From positions 10,650 to 74,649 of the forward strand of contig WTPW01000020.1 of the NCBI GenBank assembly GCA_009809945.1: a stretch of 64,000 nucleotides of DNA, written 5' to 3'. The DNA comes from Gigaspora margarita. Lineage: Eukaryota > Glomeromycota > Glomeromycetes > Diversisporales > Gigasporaceae. The first letter of the stretch is position 1. Every line of letters starts with the position of its first letter. The notes below the pieces were generated by a model that was not told where the DNA came from, ran no database searches, and was given only the letters and a program-made list of their open reading frames with translations. Below are positions 10,493 through 21,928 of this stretch, in pieces. Both the position numbers and the translations under genes were made by a program.

Positions 10493-12404
10493 CTTTATTA
10501 ACTTGACATTATACAGCAGCTACATGCAAATTTCTTAACACAAAAATGTAATTTGTTATATTTTATAAAAATAATTTCGGATTTAAATTACACTACAATT
10601 CTAAAGAATTTTTATTTCAAGAATTATATTTATTAATTAATATATTAGCATACAAGATTATATGTATTTATATATTTTTTTTTATTGTTTTTCCAATCAA
10701 ATTTAAGTCATATAATATTAATCTTGAACATATTTTATATTGTATCCATTTTAATTGTTTATGCAACTATTTTTTTAATAAATATTTACAAGCATTTATT
10801 GCGATTTTTACTGTTCGCAATCATAATTTTCTTAAAAAGCACTATTTCATCTTTTTTTTGTGAAATAGTTGATGTTCAGATGTTGTTATATTATGTGAAT
10901 GGATCTTATTTTTATCGATACACATTATAGCTACGCCCATTTATAGGATTAGGGTTAGCATTTTATTTGTTGCAGATTCTTTTACTGTAGATAAAATGTG
11001 CATCGGCGAAATGGGGTGTTTCCGTGTTTCCGTTATATGTCGCTACTTATAATTCATTTATATGAGATTTTATAATTCATCTATATGAGATTTAATAATA
11101 TTTTTCTCAATGTTGCTAGTTCGATACTGTATAATATATTGTCATTATTTGTGTGGCATTCCTTTAGTAATATAAAATGCATTAGATTTGCTGTCAGTCA
11201 TTAAAACATAACGTGATTGCAAGAAAAAAACCTTTATGTCTTAAAAAAGAATTTGGTGAGCTTAAAATAATTTATAGAAAATCGCAATTACTAAGGCAGA
11301 CTGCCATATTTCTACAAACTACCCTATTTCCCCAAACAGTAAATAACTTTAATTTACTAATTTATTTTGGGTAATTTTACTATTAAAATAATTACCTCAG
11401 TTAAACAAGCTAAATAGCCAATAATTGTTAAAATTTAATTACGGAATCCAAAATTATTAATGTTTTGTACCCAATTTAGGTATTTTGTGTATAAGCTAAT
11501 TTTTAGAATTGTTAATTACTTTTGGTCTACTTGCCCGTTTTGAATAATTTAACTGTCAAAATGTTCATCTCAATGAGGTAATTCTAACAAACTCAAAATT
11601 ATTAAAATCCAATTACAGGATTCCAAGATCATTAAACTTTTGTATGATTTTATTAGTGTTTTTATAATTTTAAAAATACTATAGATATTATACAAAAGTA
11701 ATGATTTTGGGATCCAGTGTTTGATTTTGATGATTTTAAGCTTATTAGAATCATCTTATTAAAATGAACATTTTGGTAGTTAAATCATTCAAAATGGACC
11801 AATGGATCAAAACTAGTTTAATATTTGTGAAAATAGGTACCAACTATTAAATTTTTATAAAATTTATAGGATTTTTTATTAAGATATTTTGTGATCCAGT
11901 GATTGGGACTGAATGATTTTGGTATCGTTCGACTCAACTCGATGAGGCGAAAACATATGATGTCAAAATCGCAAATTTCGATCAATGTACCACATGATAA
12001 GGTCGAAGAAATTTTAACTTTGTCAAAATATCCGTATTTACCTTATATTTAACAATATTAAATAAATTTATTTTATAAAGTAATAACTAATAATTCTTTA
12101 TATTAAAACAATAAAAAATAAAAACTCGTTTGAAATTTTAAATAAAAAATTCTAAATAGCTTAATAAAATTTTGAATTGTATAACCAACAGTATTAATAA
12201 CTAATACAGGTATATTATACAGTATCTAAAGAAAATAATCACACATAAATTAGATCTATTACTTTTTATAATGCCCTCCACTATACCATATATTATAGAT
12301 AATAATTAATAAAGTTAAAGTATTATATGAAGTAAAAAATTTGCTTTTTATAATACTCTCTACTACATTTCAATAATAATCAATAGATAACAAATTCAAA
12401 ATTG
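10493..12404. other. Intergenic with one decayed foldback repeat
   Basis: No gene is supported. About 11516-11815 is an imperfect inverted repeat (TTTTGAATAATTTAACTGTC at the left; its complement-like arm ends near 11800). Motifs GATCCAGTGATT and GAATGATTTTGGTA (11890-11930) recur inside the element at 21929-22458. A 24-bp direct duplication (TATAATTCAT..TATGAGATTT) lies at about 11047-11093. Confidence 0.5.
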
Positions 12405-14838
12405 TTATACTTGTAAAATGAAATTGCTTCTAACTAATTATAAAAGACATAAAATTAGAAATAATTAAATTTTAATTTATAATAAAATAATTAGTATTAC
12501 TTGCTAATATAATTTAATAAGAATATAACTAAAATTATTAAATTTTAAATTTGTAAAAATATAATTAATACTTACTCGCTAATGAAATTTAATAAAAATA
12601 CAATAAAATATATATTATTAATTATAAAAATTATCAAATATTAACTTTATATATAGACAATACAACTAAAATTATATTTACCAACTAATTTTAATATAAA
12701 AGATATTAAATATTTATACATAGTTAATTTATAAAAATTATAACTTAAATTTAAAATTATACTTACAGGCTAATAATTTAACGATATATATATATATTAT
12801 TAGCTATAAAACTTAAAATATAATTGCAAATAACAATAAATATAATGAAGCTTATATTTACCCGCTAAATAGATTAATAATAAAACACATTAAAATAATA
12901 TTAAATAATTACTTTATAAATAATATAACAAACTTTATATTTACCATCTAATCATTTAATAAAGATATAAAAATATATATAATAAGATTATAAAGTTACG
13001 AATAAAAAATCTCGAGTAATAACTTACAGTAAAAAATTAAATTTACTTACTTTCTAATAGTTCAAAAAAAATTATATAAAAAGATATTTTATAATTATTT
13101 CATATATAATAAAAAAATTATTTTACTTACTTGCTAATAGTTCAATCAAAAATTAGATATTATTAATTAATATAAAAAATTCAATTGAAGGCAAAATAAT
13201 TTTTATAAATACTTGCCATCTAATACGTAGTTTAATGATAAAATATATTAAAAAATATATAATTAAAAAAAATAAAATTTTAAAGTATTAATGTGTTTAA
13301 CTATCGATTTAATGGATAATCATATAATGAATCTGTTTGAGTACAATTATAATTTAGCTTTATAATTGTTATATCTCTTCTAATATATAGATATAGCAAA
13401 TATATCATATAAAAAGTTTACACAATTCAGATTTCCATTATATCTATAGTTAATAGAATAAATTACAATAATAAAAATAGAGTTTATACTTACTTTCTAC
13501 TATTATAACAAAAAGAATTGTAATTAGATTATGATATAAAAAATTATCGTGCAATAAGATGCAATAAAGTTTATACTTACAAACTATCATTTTAATATAT
13601 TTAATTAGATAGCAAAAAATATAATTTAATTATCAAATATATTTTTGGAATAATATAAATATCAGATATAGTGTAGATAATATTCTTTTTACTTTATATT
13701 ATTATTATATATTATATATAATAAAGAGTACCATATAGCAACTGGCAATGTAGTGCTTAAGAATATTATCTATACATAAACTAAATAACTTACTCGCTAA
13801 TAATTTAAAAAATATATATCAAATATGTATTATTGATTATAAAAAAGAATGATTTATAAAATGTTAACTTTATAGTAAATATGTCAAAGCTCATACTAAC
13901 CAGCTAATAATTCAACAAAAGAATATATTTTAAAATAATATTAAATAATTTGTTTTTAATTAAGGATAACTTCACAGAGAATATATTAAGCTATACTTAC
14001 ACATCAACAGTGCTACAATTATGCAAAAAATACGATATAGTATACATTTTAAGTTAAAAATAGGTGAAAATTTATAAGTTAAAAATATGATTAAATGATA
14101 ACATGTAACTTTATAATGCGAAAACGCTTTTGCACTTATGCATACTATCTCAAAAATTGACTCATAATATCAGATATGTGCAGATATACGATATCAAATA
14201 AAAAGTGTAATTTAAATAAAAGCCTGAATTAGATTTAATTTAGGCTATTATTTGAAATAATAAACATGTGCATTATTTTGAGATTTACGAGCAGGTGCAT
14301 TTTATAATAATGTAATTTATAAATAAATATTTAGAATTAAATAAGTGCTTACCAGCTAATAAATAAATTTTAAGTCATTATTAAAGAAATGCAATTTAAG
14401 ATCAACAAATAGAATTCTTCTATTCTTACCAGCTAATAATTTAAAAAAAAAGGAATGTGTGTGAAAAATAATAAATATAAAATGAATATTTTAGAAATAG
14501 TTGTGTTAAAATTTACTTACTCTCTAATAAGTTTATATGCCATAAATTCATAAAATTCAATTAGAAATGTTATCTTTAAAATTCATAAAATGATTATTCT
14601 AAAAACAAATTCAATGGAGTGTATACTAACATGCTAACAATCCCACAACATTGTAGAAAAAATGTGCACAAAAATTGATTAGATTATTATTAAAAACTAT
14701 TACAAATAATAATATTAAATATAATTACGTTGCTTGTCTGTTTTCCAATTCAACAGGACTCGACTCAACAGAGTTAACATTAAGAATGATAAGAATAGTA
14801 AAAACTAAAGCGAGATTGAATATGTAATATAAGTTCAT
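12405..14838 (-). CDS. Microexon gene: secreted six-Cys peptide, 20 exons, 17 of them 3 nt
   Basis: Exon 1 (14838-14729, 110 nt) encodes a signal peptide beginning MNLYYIFNLALVFTILIILN, then SPVELENRQA. On the minus strand this is followed by units of the form TAG-NNN-GTAAG. The 3-nt exons start (low coordinate) at 14631, 14521, 14430, 14353, 13901, 13794, 13581, 13494, 13217, 13131, 13051, 12945, 12862, 12767, 12682, 12576 and 12501. One 12-nt exon is 14001-14012. The last exon is 12429-12405, ending TAA. All 19 introns are phase 2; 18 are GT-AG and one (after 13217) is GC-AG. Most are 71-107 bp; three are longer (210-340 bp). The spliced 198 nt has no internal stop, encodes 65 aa, and its tail contains DCCTVDVCDLKCKKCGLCDK, six cysteines spaced CC-x4-C-x3-C-x2-C-x2-C. 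All six Cys codons are split TG|C by an intron. I do not recognise the family; role unknown, possibly a secreted effector or signal. An upstream in-frame ATG at 14922 would bury the signal peptide. Confidence 0.72.
13672..13776. repeat. Small inverted repeat inside a microexon-gene intron
   Basis: TGTAGATAATATTCTT at 13672 is answered by AAGAATATTATCTATACA at 13759-13776. It lies in one of the three overlong introns (13584-13793, 210 bp) and probably explains its extra length as a small MITE insertion. Confidence 0.55.
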
Positions 14839-14950
14839 CGCGAAAAGATTTTTGTGCAGGTTAAGAAATGAAAAATTAATTGTTAAAAGATTAAATGATT
14901 TAATAAATTTTTTTATTGACAATACTCGATGAATTTGTTAATTCTACGAC

Positions 14951-14958
14951 TATTTATA
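14951..14958 (-). promoter_or_regulatory. Candidate TATA box of the microexon gene
   Basis: TATAAATA on the minus strand, 113 bp upstream of the chosen ATG (14838). A start site about 30 bp downstream would fall near 14920 and give a 5' leader of roughly 85 nt, favouring the ATG at 14838 over that at 14922. Confidence 0.4.
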
Positions 14959-15224
14959 CTTATTTTTTAGATTTATTCTGACCGATTCTTTATTTACTAT
15001 ACCGAATCTCAATGGCAAATATAATATTTAATTATACGTTGTGAAGGTATTTTACTATGGTTTTTTTACGGTGTTTCTGAATTAATGAAAATCGTTTGAT
15101 GATTTAACCGTCCCAATCAGATTAAGAGTGAATTAAAAATAATCACGATAGACTGTGTATAACGTTTTTGAAATATAAGGAGTTCTTTTTATTGTGCATG
15201 AATTTTTTTAATGTGCAAGTATTA

Positions 15225-15226
<2 letters not shown>

Positions 15227-15266
<40 letters not shown>
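15227..15266. repeat. (TA)n microsatellite
   Basis: About 20 uninterrupted TA dinucleotides. Confidence 0.9.
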
Positions 15267-15270
<4 letters not shown>

Positions 15271-15628
15271 CGTTTAATTGCAAAAAATTGGTCCATAATT
15301 TCGAGTTGAATTATGTTAGTTGTGAGTCAAAATCAACTTAATGCCGACTGAATTAAACGACTAAACAATTATAAAAATTTTTAAGCGGTTTAACCTTAAA
15401 AAGAATTTTCCGTATGTACGTACATAAGTATAATGGTACAATGCTGTAGACTATTAAATACCAATCAGATGGTTCTGCGTTACATCGGGCTTGGGTCAAA
15501 CTCCTATCAAGCATAATCCTGAAAAAAAAAAAAACCAGTAAAATTTGTCCGAAACTATTACTAAGGCTAACCGGTTCTGTATCAAAATCCTTACACATCT
15601 AAATCTCGACAAAAAAAAACCAAGCTAA

Positions 15629-15887
15629 TGATGTATTATACTTTCTGATCACATTTGTAGATCGCTGCACAATATACAATCACTACAACACTTGAACAAT
15701 CACCTGATTGTTGTCCGATTGCGCGATGAAATGACATATTTTATTGAATCTTTGGCTAAAAAAAACGCATTTTACAATCTTTTACAATCTTTTTACAACA
15801 TTTTACAATCACGCAATCGGATCGGACAGCAATCAGGCGAGTGTATGGGTATGCAGCGATCTACAAATTGATCAAAAGTGCATCACT
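15629..15887. mobile_element. MITE with long imperfect TIRs
   Basis: The left arm contains TGATCACATTTGTAGATCGC (15646 onward) and the right arm its near complement (15852-15874); pairing continues outward imperfectly to TGATG at both ends. The centre has short tandem TTTTACAATC units. No coding capacity. Confidence 0.6.
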
Positions 15888-17770
15888 TTGCAAACCGCGC
15901 GATAAACTAAAATTTGACTTATTTTGTCTGGATTTTGATTTTGGTTGATCACACTAACCTAATGCAGTTGTCGGGATTAGTGCTTACGTAATATTTCATT
16001 ACACTATGGAATAACATTTTAACCAATTATAAATTGTGGAAGACCTTTAATGCGAAAAAAATCAAATCGTACTTAGTAATTTAGGTGTAATACATCCGTC
16101 TTATATAAGACTATTTCTAGATTTAGATTGTTACTATATACATGAAATAACAAAAAAAAAAAAAACAAAAACCACGCCTTTTATTAAAGTTTACAAGCGT
16201 GAATAGGATCTCTGACGCCCTAGATAAGGATAAAATTTATATCTATATTTTGAACATAAATTTTCATGAAAAGAATCAAATAAGAGCTTGGATCCGCCAT
16301 TCATTGAATGCTAAATTTTATAGTAAAATCCGTTGAATATCATATAAAACCGTATAACGAATCAAGATCATTATGCATATAAGAAACTTAAGTTATTTAT
16401 CAATTAAATAAATCAGTATAAATAAAATTTCATAACAATATAGTTTATTTCGAATATTTTCAATTAATAAATAATGGGGTTTCAAAATTAACAAATAAGT
16501 GACGCATTCCGAAAATAAATAGGAATTTTTAAATATCATTTTCACTATGTTGAATTATAAATCGGAAAAATAAAATAAGATCTCTGATTTTAATTTTTGA
16601 ACTTCCTAATGTTACAATTATTGGCTAAGTCGAGTTGAATAAGTGACTGTTGATTGACCAGATCAGCACAGTTAATACGCCAAATAAGAGGTGGATACGG
16701 TGTATATATAATTTCATACGTATAAATATGAAGAATAATTTATTTCAAATGTATTTACTATTATATTATTTTTTAAATTAATCAAGTCAAAATCAATGAG
16801 AAGTGGAAACCATTTTAAAATCCTAAATTTCTATTTGTTATTTGTAATTAAGATTGTTATATCTTCATATCGATAATTTCTCGATTACAGAAGATCAGCA
16901 TAATAAATACTTAATGTTTATACCAGTAACACTATACCTGCATGATACAACTTTTAATGAGGGTATTACATACCCATCCCGTACAAATTTGGTCATCGTA
17001 ATTTGGTTGGTAAACCGGTAAATATCATCAAATATTCAACCTTAATATTATTCTAGTCTTTTAGAGTAATCAAAAAATTTGATTCAAGCCTACCGATTAT
17101 TGTATAGATTCTCATACACTTATACGAAAAATGTACCATAAACTGCCGTACAAGACCTCCTCAGATCAGACCCCCTATGTACTAGATCCGGATGTGAATC
17201 TCAAAATTTACAATAAACAAATGCGGTTCTTTTTAAATATTTAGGCTACCACTATGAATGAAAAATATGCATGCTTTTTAAATTTTTCTTTCTAATGATA
17301 CAAACTCTCTATCATGTACTAGACCCAAGGTCTAGCATTAGGTTTTAATTTGGTGGGTGTAAGAGACCCGGGTCTTTTATACGGAAGTTTACGGTAATAC
17401 AATTTATTCTTTACTGTTTATAGTTAGATCAAAAAAATTATTTATAATAATTTTTTTCATTATATTCCGAAATGTGAGACTCAATTTCTGTAATTTGAAA
17501 TACATGTAAATCAATAATTTAGACCTTATTTTCACATGATCAAATGATTGGTAAAAATGTACAGGAAATTCGTGACGAATGATAATTTTATTATAATAGC
17601 TAATGTCAAACTGAATAGAGCATATTAATTACCTGCAATATTCTTGACTAGATGTATCGATATATATTAAACAAAAATAAAAAAAATCACACAATCACAG
17701 GTAAATTTATATGTGGCCCATAATATATTTAAATGCATCATCTTAAAAACCGCTATAAAAGCATTTAAAC

Positions 17771-17929
17771 CAGGAATTGGAACCGTTTAACCGTTTAAAA
17801 ATTGCTCTATAGTTCCGGGCAGAATTATGTTAGTCGTGGGCCGGAATGATGTTAATGCCGGCTAAATTAAACGGTTAAACGGTTAAACGATTAAACAATT
17901 AAGAAAATTTTAGACGGTTCCAATCTCTA
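17771..17929. mobile_element. hAT-like MITE, 159 bp
   Basis: TIRs CAGGAATTGGAACCG and CGGTTCCAATCTCTA. Flanking 8-bp duplication ATTTAAAC (17763-17770) / GTTTAAAC (17930-17937), one mismatch. The interior has repeated AACCGTTTAA motifs. The termini resemble the larger element at 48890-49720 (TAGAGGTTGGAACC), so the two are probably related. Confidence 0.75.
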
Positions 17930-17995
17930 GTTTAAACACAACTTATCATATTCCATTGAGGGTGCATCAGCATTACCAGACATTGTTTTATAATA

Positions 17996-18245
17996 TGGGG
18001 GTGAGTCAATAGAAATCAAGCAAATTTTTTATAATAAAATTTTTTTGAAACTTTGTACAGAAATAACTTAACAAAAATTTAATCAAATTTGATAAAAATT
18101 TTTTTAAATTAATTTTATAAACCTGTAGAATTAATTTAAAAAAAAATTTTAAAATTGATTCAAATTTTTGTTAAATTATCTTGATTTAAACTTTTAAAAA
18201 AAAGTACTAAAAAAAATTTGCTTGATTTCTATTGACTCACCCCCA
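17996..18245. mobile_element. Tc1/mariner-like MITE, 250 bp
   Basis: TIRs start TGGGGGTGAGTCAATAGAAA and extend over most of each half, flanked by TA at both ends. Non-coding foldback structure. Confidence 0.75.
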
Positions 18246-18247
18246 TA

Positions 18248-18436
18248 TAGTCAACTCTTTCTATACTGAACTCTCGAGTCTGGCCAAAAAAAAAAGTTCG
18301 CTATAAAAAATTACTATGTTTTCTTAAGAAATCATGGCTTTTTTTATACTGAACTATCAAGCAATTTTAAAATTTTTGAGTTCATTATATCCAGAGTTCA
18401 TTATAATGAGGTTCGTTATATCCAGAGTTGACTGTA
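18248..18436. mobile_element. Pogo/mariner-like MITE remnant
   Basis: The left end TAGTCAACTCTTTCTATACT is matched by AGAGTTGACTGTA at the right, with internal copies of GAACTCTGGATATAA-type motifs on the minus strand. It abuts the previous element directly at 18246-18247. Confidence 0.55.
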
Positions 18437-21074
18437 TTAGGATAGGAAAGGATATAAAGAATAAATCATTACGGATATAAAAGTCTCTATATTATATGTT
18501 ACATTGGGTAATGTTTTCTGGAAAACTTACGATATAATGGTCCTAAATAAGTAGATAATCTATTTTTAATAATTATTTATTTTATGTCACTTTTATTTTT
18601 TATTAATCTATTTACTTTTTTACCTTATTTTTTTTTGAAAAAAGCTATTATATTTGCAAGCTAAAAGCAATTTAAAACAGAAATAAACAGATTAGAGACA
18701 ATAAAGAGACTAAATGAGATGTAAATAGAGTAAACTTTCAATAAGTGCACCCGCATTGGGACCATAGTAAAAAATTTCAAAAATGTGCACTTAGAGAGAG
18801 AGTGCATTGATAGAGAGAAAAAACAATAACACTATTTTAAACTGTAGCCGTGCAGTTAGAGAGAATTTACATTGAGCGTGCACTTATAGAACGTGCACTT
18901 ATAGGCGTCTCACTAAATCTTAATCTTTTTATCGTATGGCATGATAAAATTTGCTCAAATATAGCATTTTCTCTTTAATAATTTGCTCAGTTATTTATTC
19001 ATTGAGATTTAGTTATGCAAAAAATCATGTAAAATTTTCTTAAACTTTAAATTTCTTGATTCCTATCAATCCAAATTCTATGAATTTTTGTTTAATTCTG
19101 AGTTTATAGAATTAAAATAAAAAAAAATCTTAATCAAATTTGGATTGATGAGTTTCGAGAAATAGAAAGAAAATTTTGGATGAACCTTTTTTACAAGATA
19201 CACTAATTTTGAAGATTGCTCCGATCAAATTTGACCAAAATTTTTTATTTTAACTAATGCAACAGGTGGCGCTTATGCACCACACTCTTATCATTACATT
19301 TGTAGTGGCATATATTATAAATTGAAATTATTATAATTTTATTGTAAAAAGTCATGTTTTCTATCACGTGCTAATGTGAAAAAATAGTACAACTTAGGCC
19401 AGACCAACTTAATTTGGTAATTTACATTACCCTCTCTTCTCTCCTCCCACTATTAATGCAGAAAATTTTGGAAAAATTATATATATTAGTTCAAACAAAT
19501 TTTTAATTACTTGGTTTTCATAATATGAAATTTTTAAATAGACCTGGTTGGCCAGCTTTTTTTTTAATTTCATACATAAAATTTTATTAAATTATAAAAA
19601 ATTTTTTATAATTTCACCTGATTATTAAAACATATAAAAAATTTTTTTAAAAGTAGACTTGTTATATTTCAAAAAAAAATAATAAAGATTAAAATTTATT
19701 TTAAATTATAGATTATATATACTTATATAAAAGTGCTAACAAAAAAAAATTACTATGATGCCCAAATATAAGCTTATATATATTATTTGGGGTTCTGCTA
19801 ATCCTAATTGCCATTATACTATTCTAATGAAATAACAAAATCCTAGTGAAATAGTGAAACATCAAAATGGCAAAACAACTTTGAAATGATGAAATTATAC
19901 AACTCCAAGATGAAAAAAGAAGTACTTGTTAATGATGAGAAGAAAACAAAAAACTTACAAAAAATGTGATTTCGAAATAGCAAAGATAACCACAAAACAA
20001 CTCTATCTAGAAGAAGAAGAAAAAAATCAAAAAATGAAAACAATAACTATCAAATGATGATCATTGTTTATATATAATTGCCAATTTCAAAAATAATTAG
20101 TTGATCATATAAGGGTCACTATGATGGTGGATTACTTTCATTTTTTAATAAATTAATTAATTAATTTAAATTTTAAAAATTAATTAAATTTTTAATAAAA
20201 TTTTTAGTTTAAAAATTTAATTTTAGTGCACCCTGCACTGTAGTGCACTCTATAGTAACAAATATAAACACTAATTAGGGTTAGGGTTAGGGTTAGACTC
20301 TATAGTAACAAATATAAACAATAATTAGAGTTAGGGTTAGGTTAGGATTAGGGTTAGAGTTATAGAATTATAGTAAATTGCAAAAGGAGCATTTTTTGTT
20401 AAAAGTGCAACAGGGGTTACCTAGTAAAATTTTGAAAAACATAAAGGGGTACAAGTGCACTAAATTTTAAAACCCATTATAAAATATTAAAAATATTTTA
20501 TAAAAAAAATTAATTTTTATTAAATATTTTATATTATATTAAAATTTTTAAATTTTATTATAAGTAAAAATTTGTATTAGAATTTAATAATTTTTAATAA
20601 TTCTTTTTTTTAAATTCATTTCTAAGTTAATAAATATAAATTTTATCAAAAAGAAATACTTCTAAAATTACAAGTAGATAAAATAGATTATATTTATCTG
20701 TTATAAAAAATTTGATATAAGGTTAATAATAAAATTTTTTCTATATGTCAGTTTTTAACTATACTAAATTAAGCTTTTTGTACTAAATTTAGTACCATTT
20801 ATAGAAATCTATTAATGTTTGTAATATGTTGCTAGAATTATAAACCCCCTTAAGATTAGCATAATATATGATAGTTTTCTAATATAGTATAGATTATTAT
20901 CTCTTGTTCAACAACTTGGTATAGTTGATATATCAAATATATCAAATATATATATATATATATTTAAATTACCCCTTCACAAGATCAGTAACTACTTATA
21001 TAAATTATTCAATAAAGATATAAGCAAGTCCTTATCTAAAATATATATATATATATTTAAATTGCCAAAGTTGA
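18437..21074. other. Intergenic, degenerate repeats
   Basis: No supported gene. It contains a decayed inverted repeat at about 18730-18912 with GTGCACTTATAG-type direct repeats, a decayed foldback at about 19040-19165 (TATCAATCCAAATT / AATTTGGATTGATGA), and a TTAGGG-like array (listed). Confidence 0.45.
20265..20366 (+). repeat. Internal TTAGGG-like array with duplicated flank
   Basis: Two short runs of TTAGGG and variants. Each follows the same segment CTCTATAGTAACAAATATAA (20248 and 20298), so the repeat plus flank appears duplicated in tandem. TTAGGG is the common fungal telomere repeat, but this is internal. Confidence 0.7.
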
Positions 21075-21658
21075 GACCCTCGGGTCGATAGTGCAGTGGT
21101 TAGCGCTCCAGGGTCACAAACAGAAGGTCGCGAGTTCAAGTCCAACGGGCGGCGAAAACTCTGCCAGTACCAGTTTGGGAATGATCTTTGAGAGGATTTC
21201 CATTTAGATCAAGAATGGATTCATACGGAAGAATGCAGTCATCGGCATAGTCACAAGGCCGGGGACGACCAGAAAAGGCGTAATCCATCAAGAAATGACG
21301 TTAACATTGAGGGAGCCTGCTGTAACCAAGATAAGGGGCGCCTGACAATCCTACGCCGACCAAAAATGGAAAGTGGTTCCCGAGGCAGACGAAAAATGGT
21401 CGACCTATATAGTGATCCGGCGGGATTTGTAGTTCCTTAAAGCTACCTATGATCCAAAAAGTACGGGGCACCGGACGTGGTGGGCTTGCTGGAGTCAGTC
21501 GGGATAAACGGACTATGGAGGGAGGTATAGTTTAGCTAGGAAACCCTAAAGTACATATATGTATAAAATGTAATACAAAATTAAGACATAATAAAGAGCG
21601 TCACTCGACGTCCCCAGGTAATTACTACCTTGGGGAAAAAAAAAAAAAAAAAAAAAAA
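21075..21658 (+). mobile_element. tRNA-derived SINE, about 585 bp, with poly(A) tail
   Basis: A perfect pol III A-box TAGTGCAGTGG (21089-21099) and B-box GAGTTCAAGTCC (21132-21143) lie at the 5' end. The unit ends in about 24 A residues. A 14-bp target-site duplication ATTGCCAAAGTTGA flanks it (21061-21074 and 21659-21672). The body is clearly more GC-rich than its surroundings. An intact duplication and long pure A-tail suggest a recent insertion. Confidence 0.9.
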
Positions 21659-21928
21659 ATTGCCAAAGTTGAACCTTTATTTAAGTAAAAATAATAAATT
21701 TATATTTTAAAAATTTCAGATATATTTATATTACTGTAAACAGGTACCCAGTATGATATTATACCTCCTATTTTCTATAAATGCTATAATTAATTATTTC
21801 AGATTAATTGACTAGCTAAAATAAGTTGAAAAAACCTCAGGGATATGTCTTGGCATTAGTATATACAGTTGTTAGAGAGTAGTCTTGTAGAAACCATTTT
21901 TTTTATAAAAGAAGAGTAATCTATATAA

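Larger units (their letters stand above)
14959..17770. other. Intergenic, repeats only
   Basis: No supported gene. It contains a (TA)n microsatellite at 15227-15266 and a MITE (listed). A segment at 15290-15400 (GAATTATGTTAGTTGTGAGT, then TTAATGCCGACTGAATTAAA) is related to the interior of the MITE at 17771-17929. Confidence 0.5.

Noticed and set aside
10458-10538. A longer kinase C-terminus using the acceptor at 10464
   Set aside because: Not excluded, only not preferred: the first AG after the pyrimidine tract is at 10457. Given as an alternative in the gene entry.
13320-13450. Two longer exon-like pieces (22 and 35 nt) in the intron between 13220 and 13493
   Set aside because: Neither length is a multiple of three. 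Together they keep length in frame but read into a TAA, so they were left out; they might represent an alternative 3' end.
14146-14148. A further 3-nt microexon candidate (ATA, between GAG and GTATGC) in the long intron 14013-14352
   Set aside because: The acceptor would be TTGAG, not TAG as in all others, and inclusion would make a TGA stop directly after the second cysteine region.
14839-14922. Upstream in-frame ATG at 14922 as the start of the microexon gene
   Set aside because: It adds 28 residues in front of a clear signal peptide and lies at about the expected transcription start given the TATA box.
20265-20366. TTAGGG array as a chromosome end
   Set aside because: Only a few imperfect units, internal, and duplicated together with non-telomeric flank.
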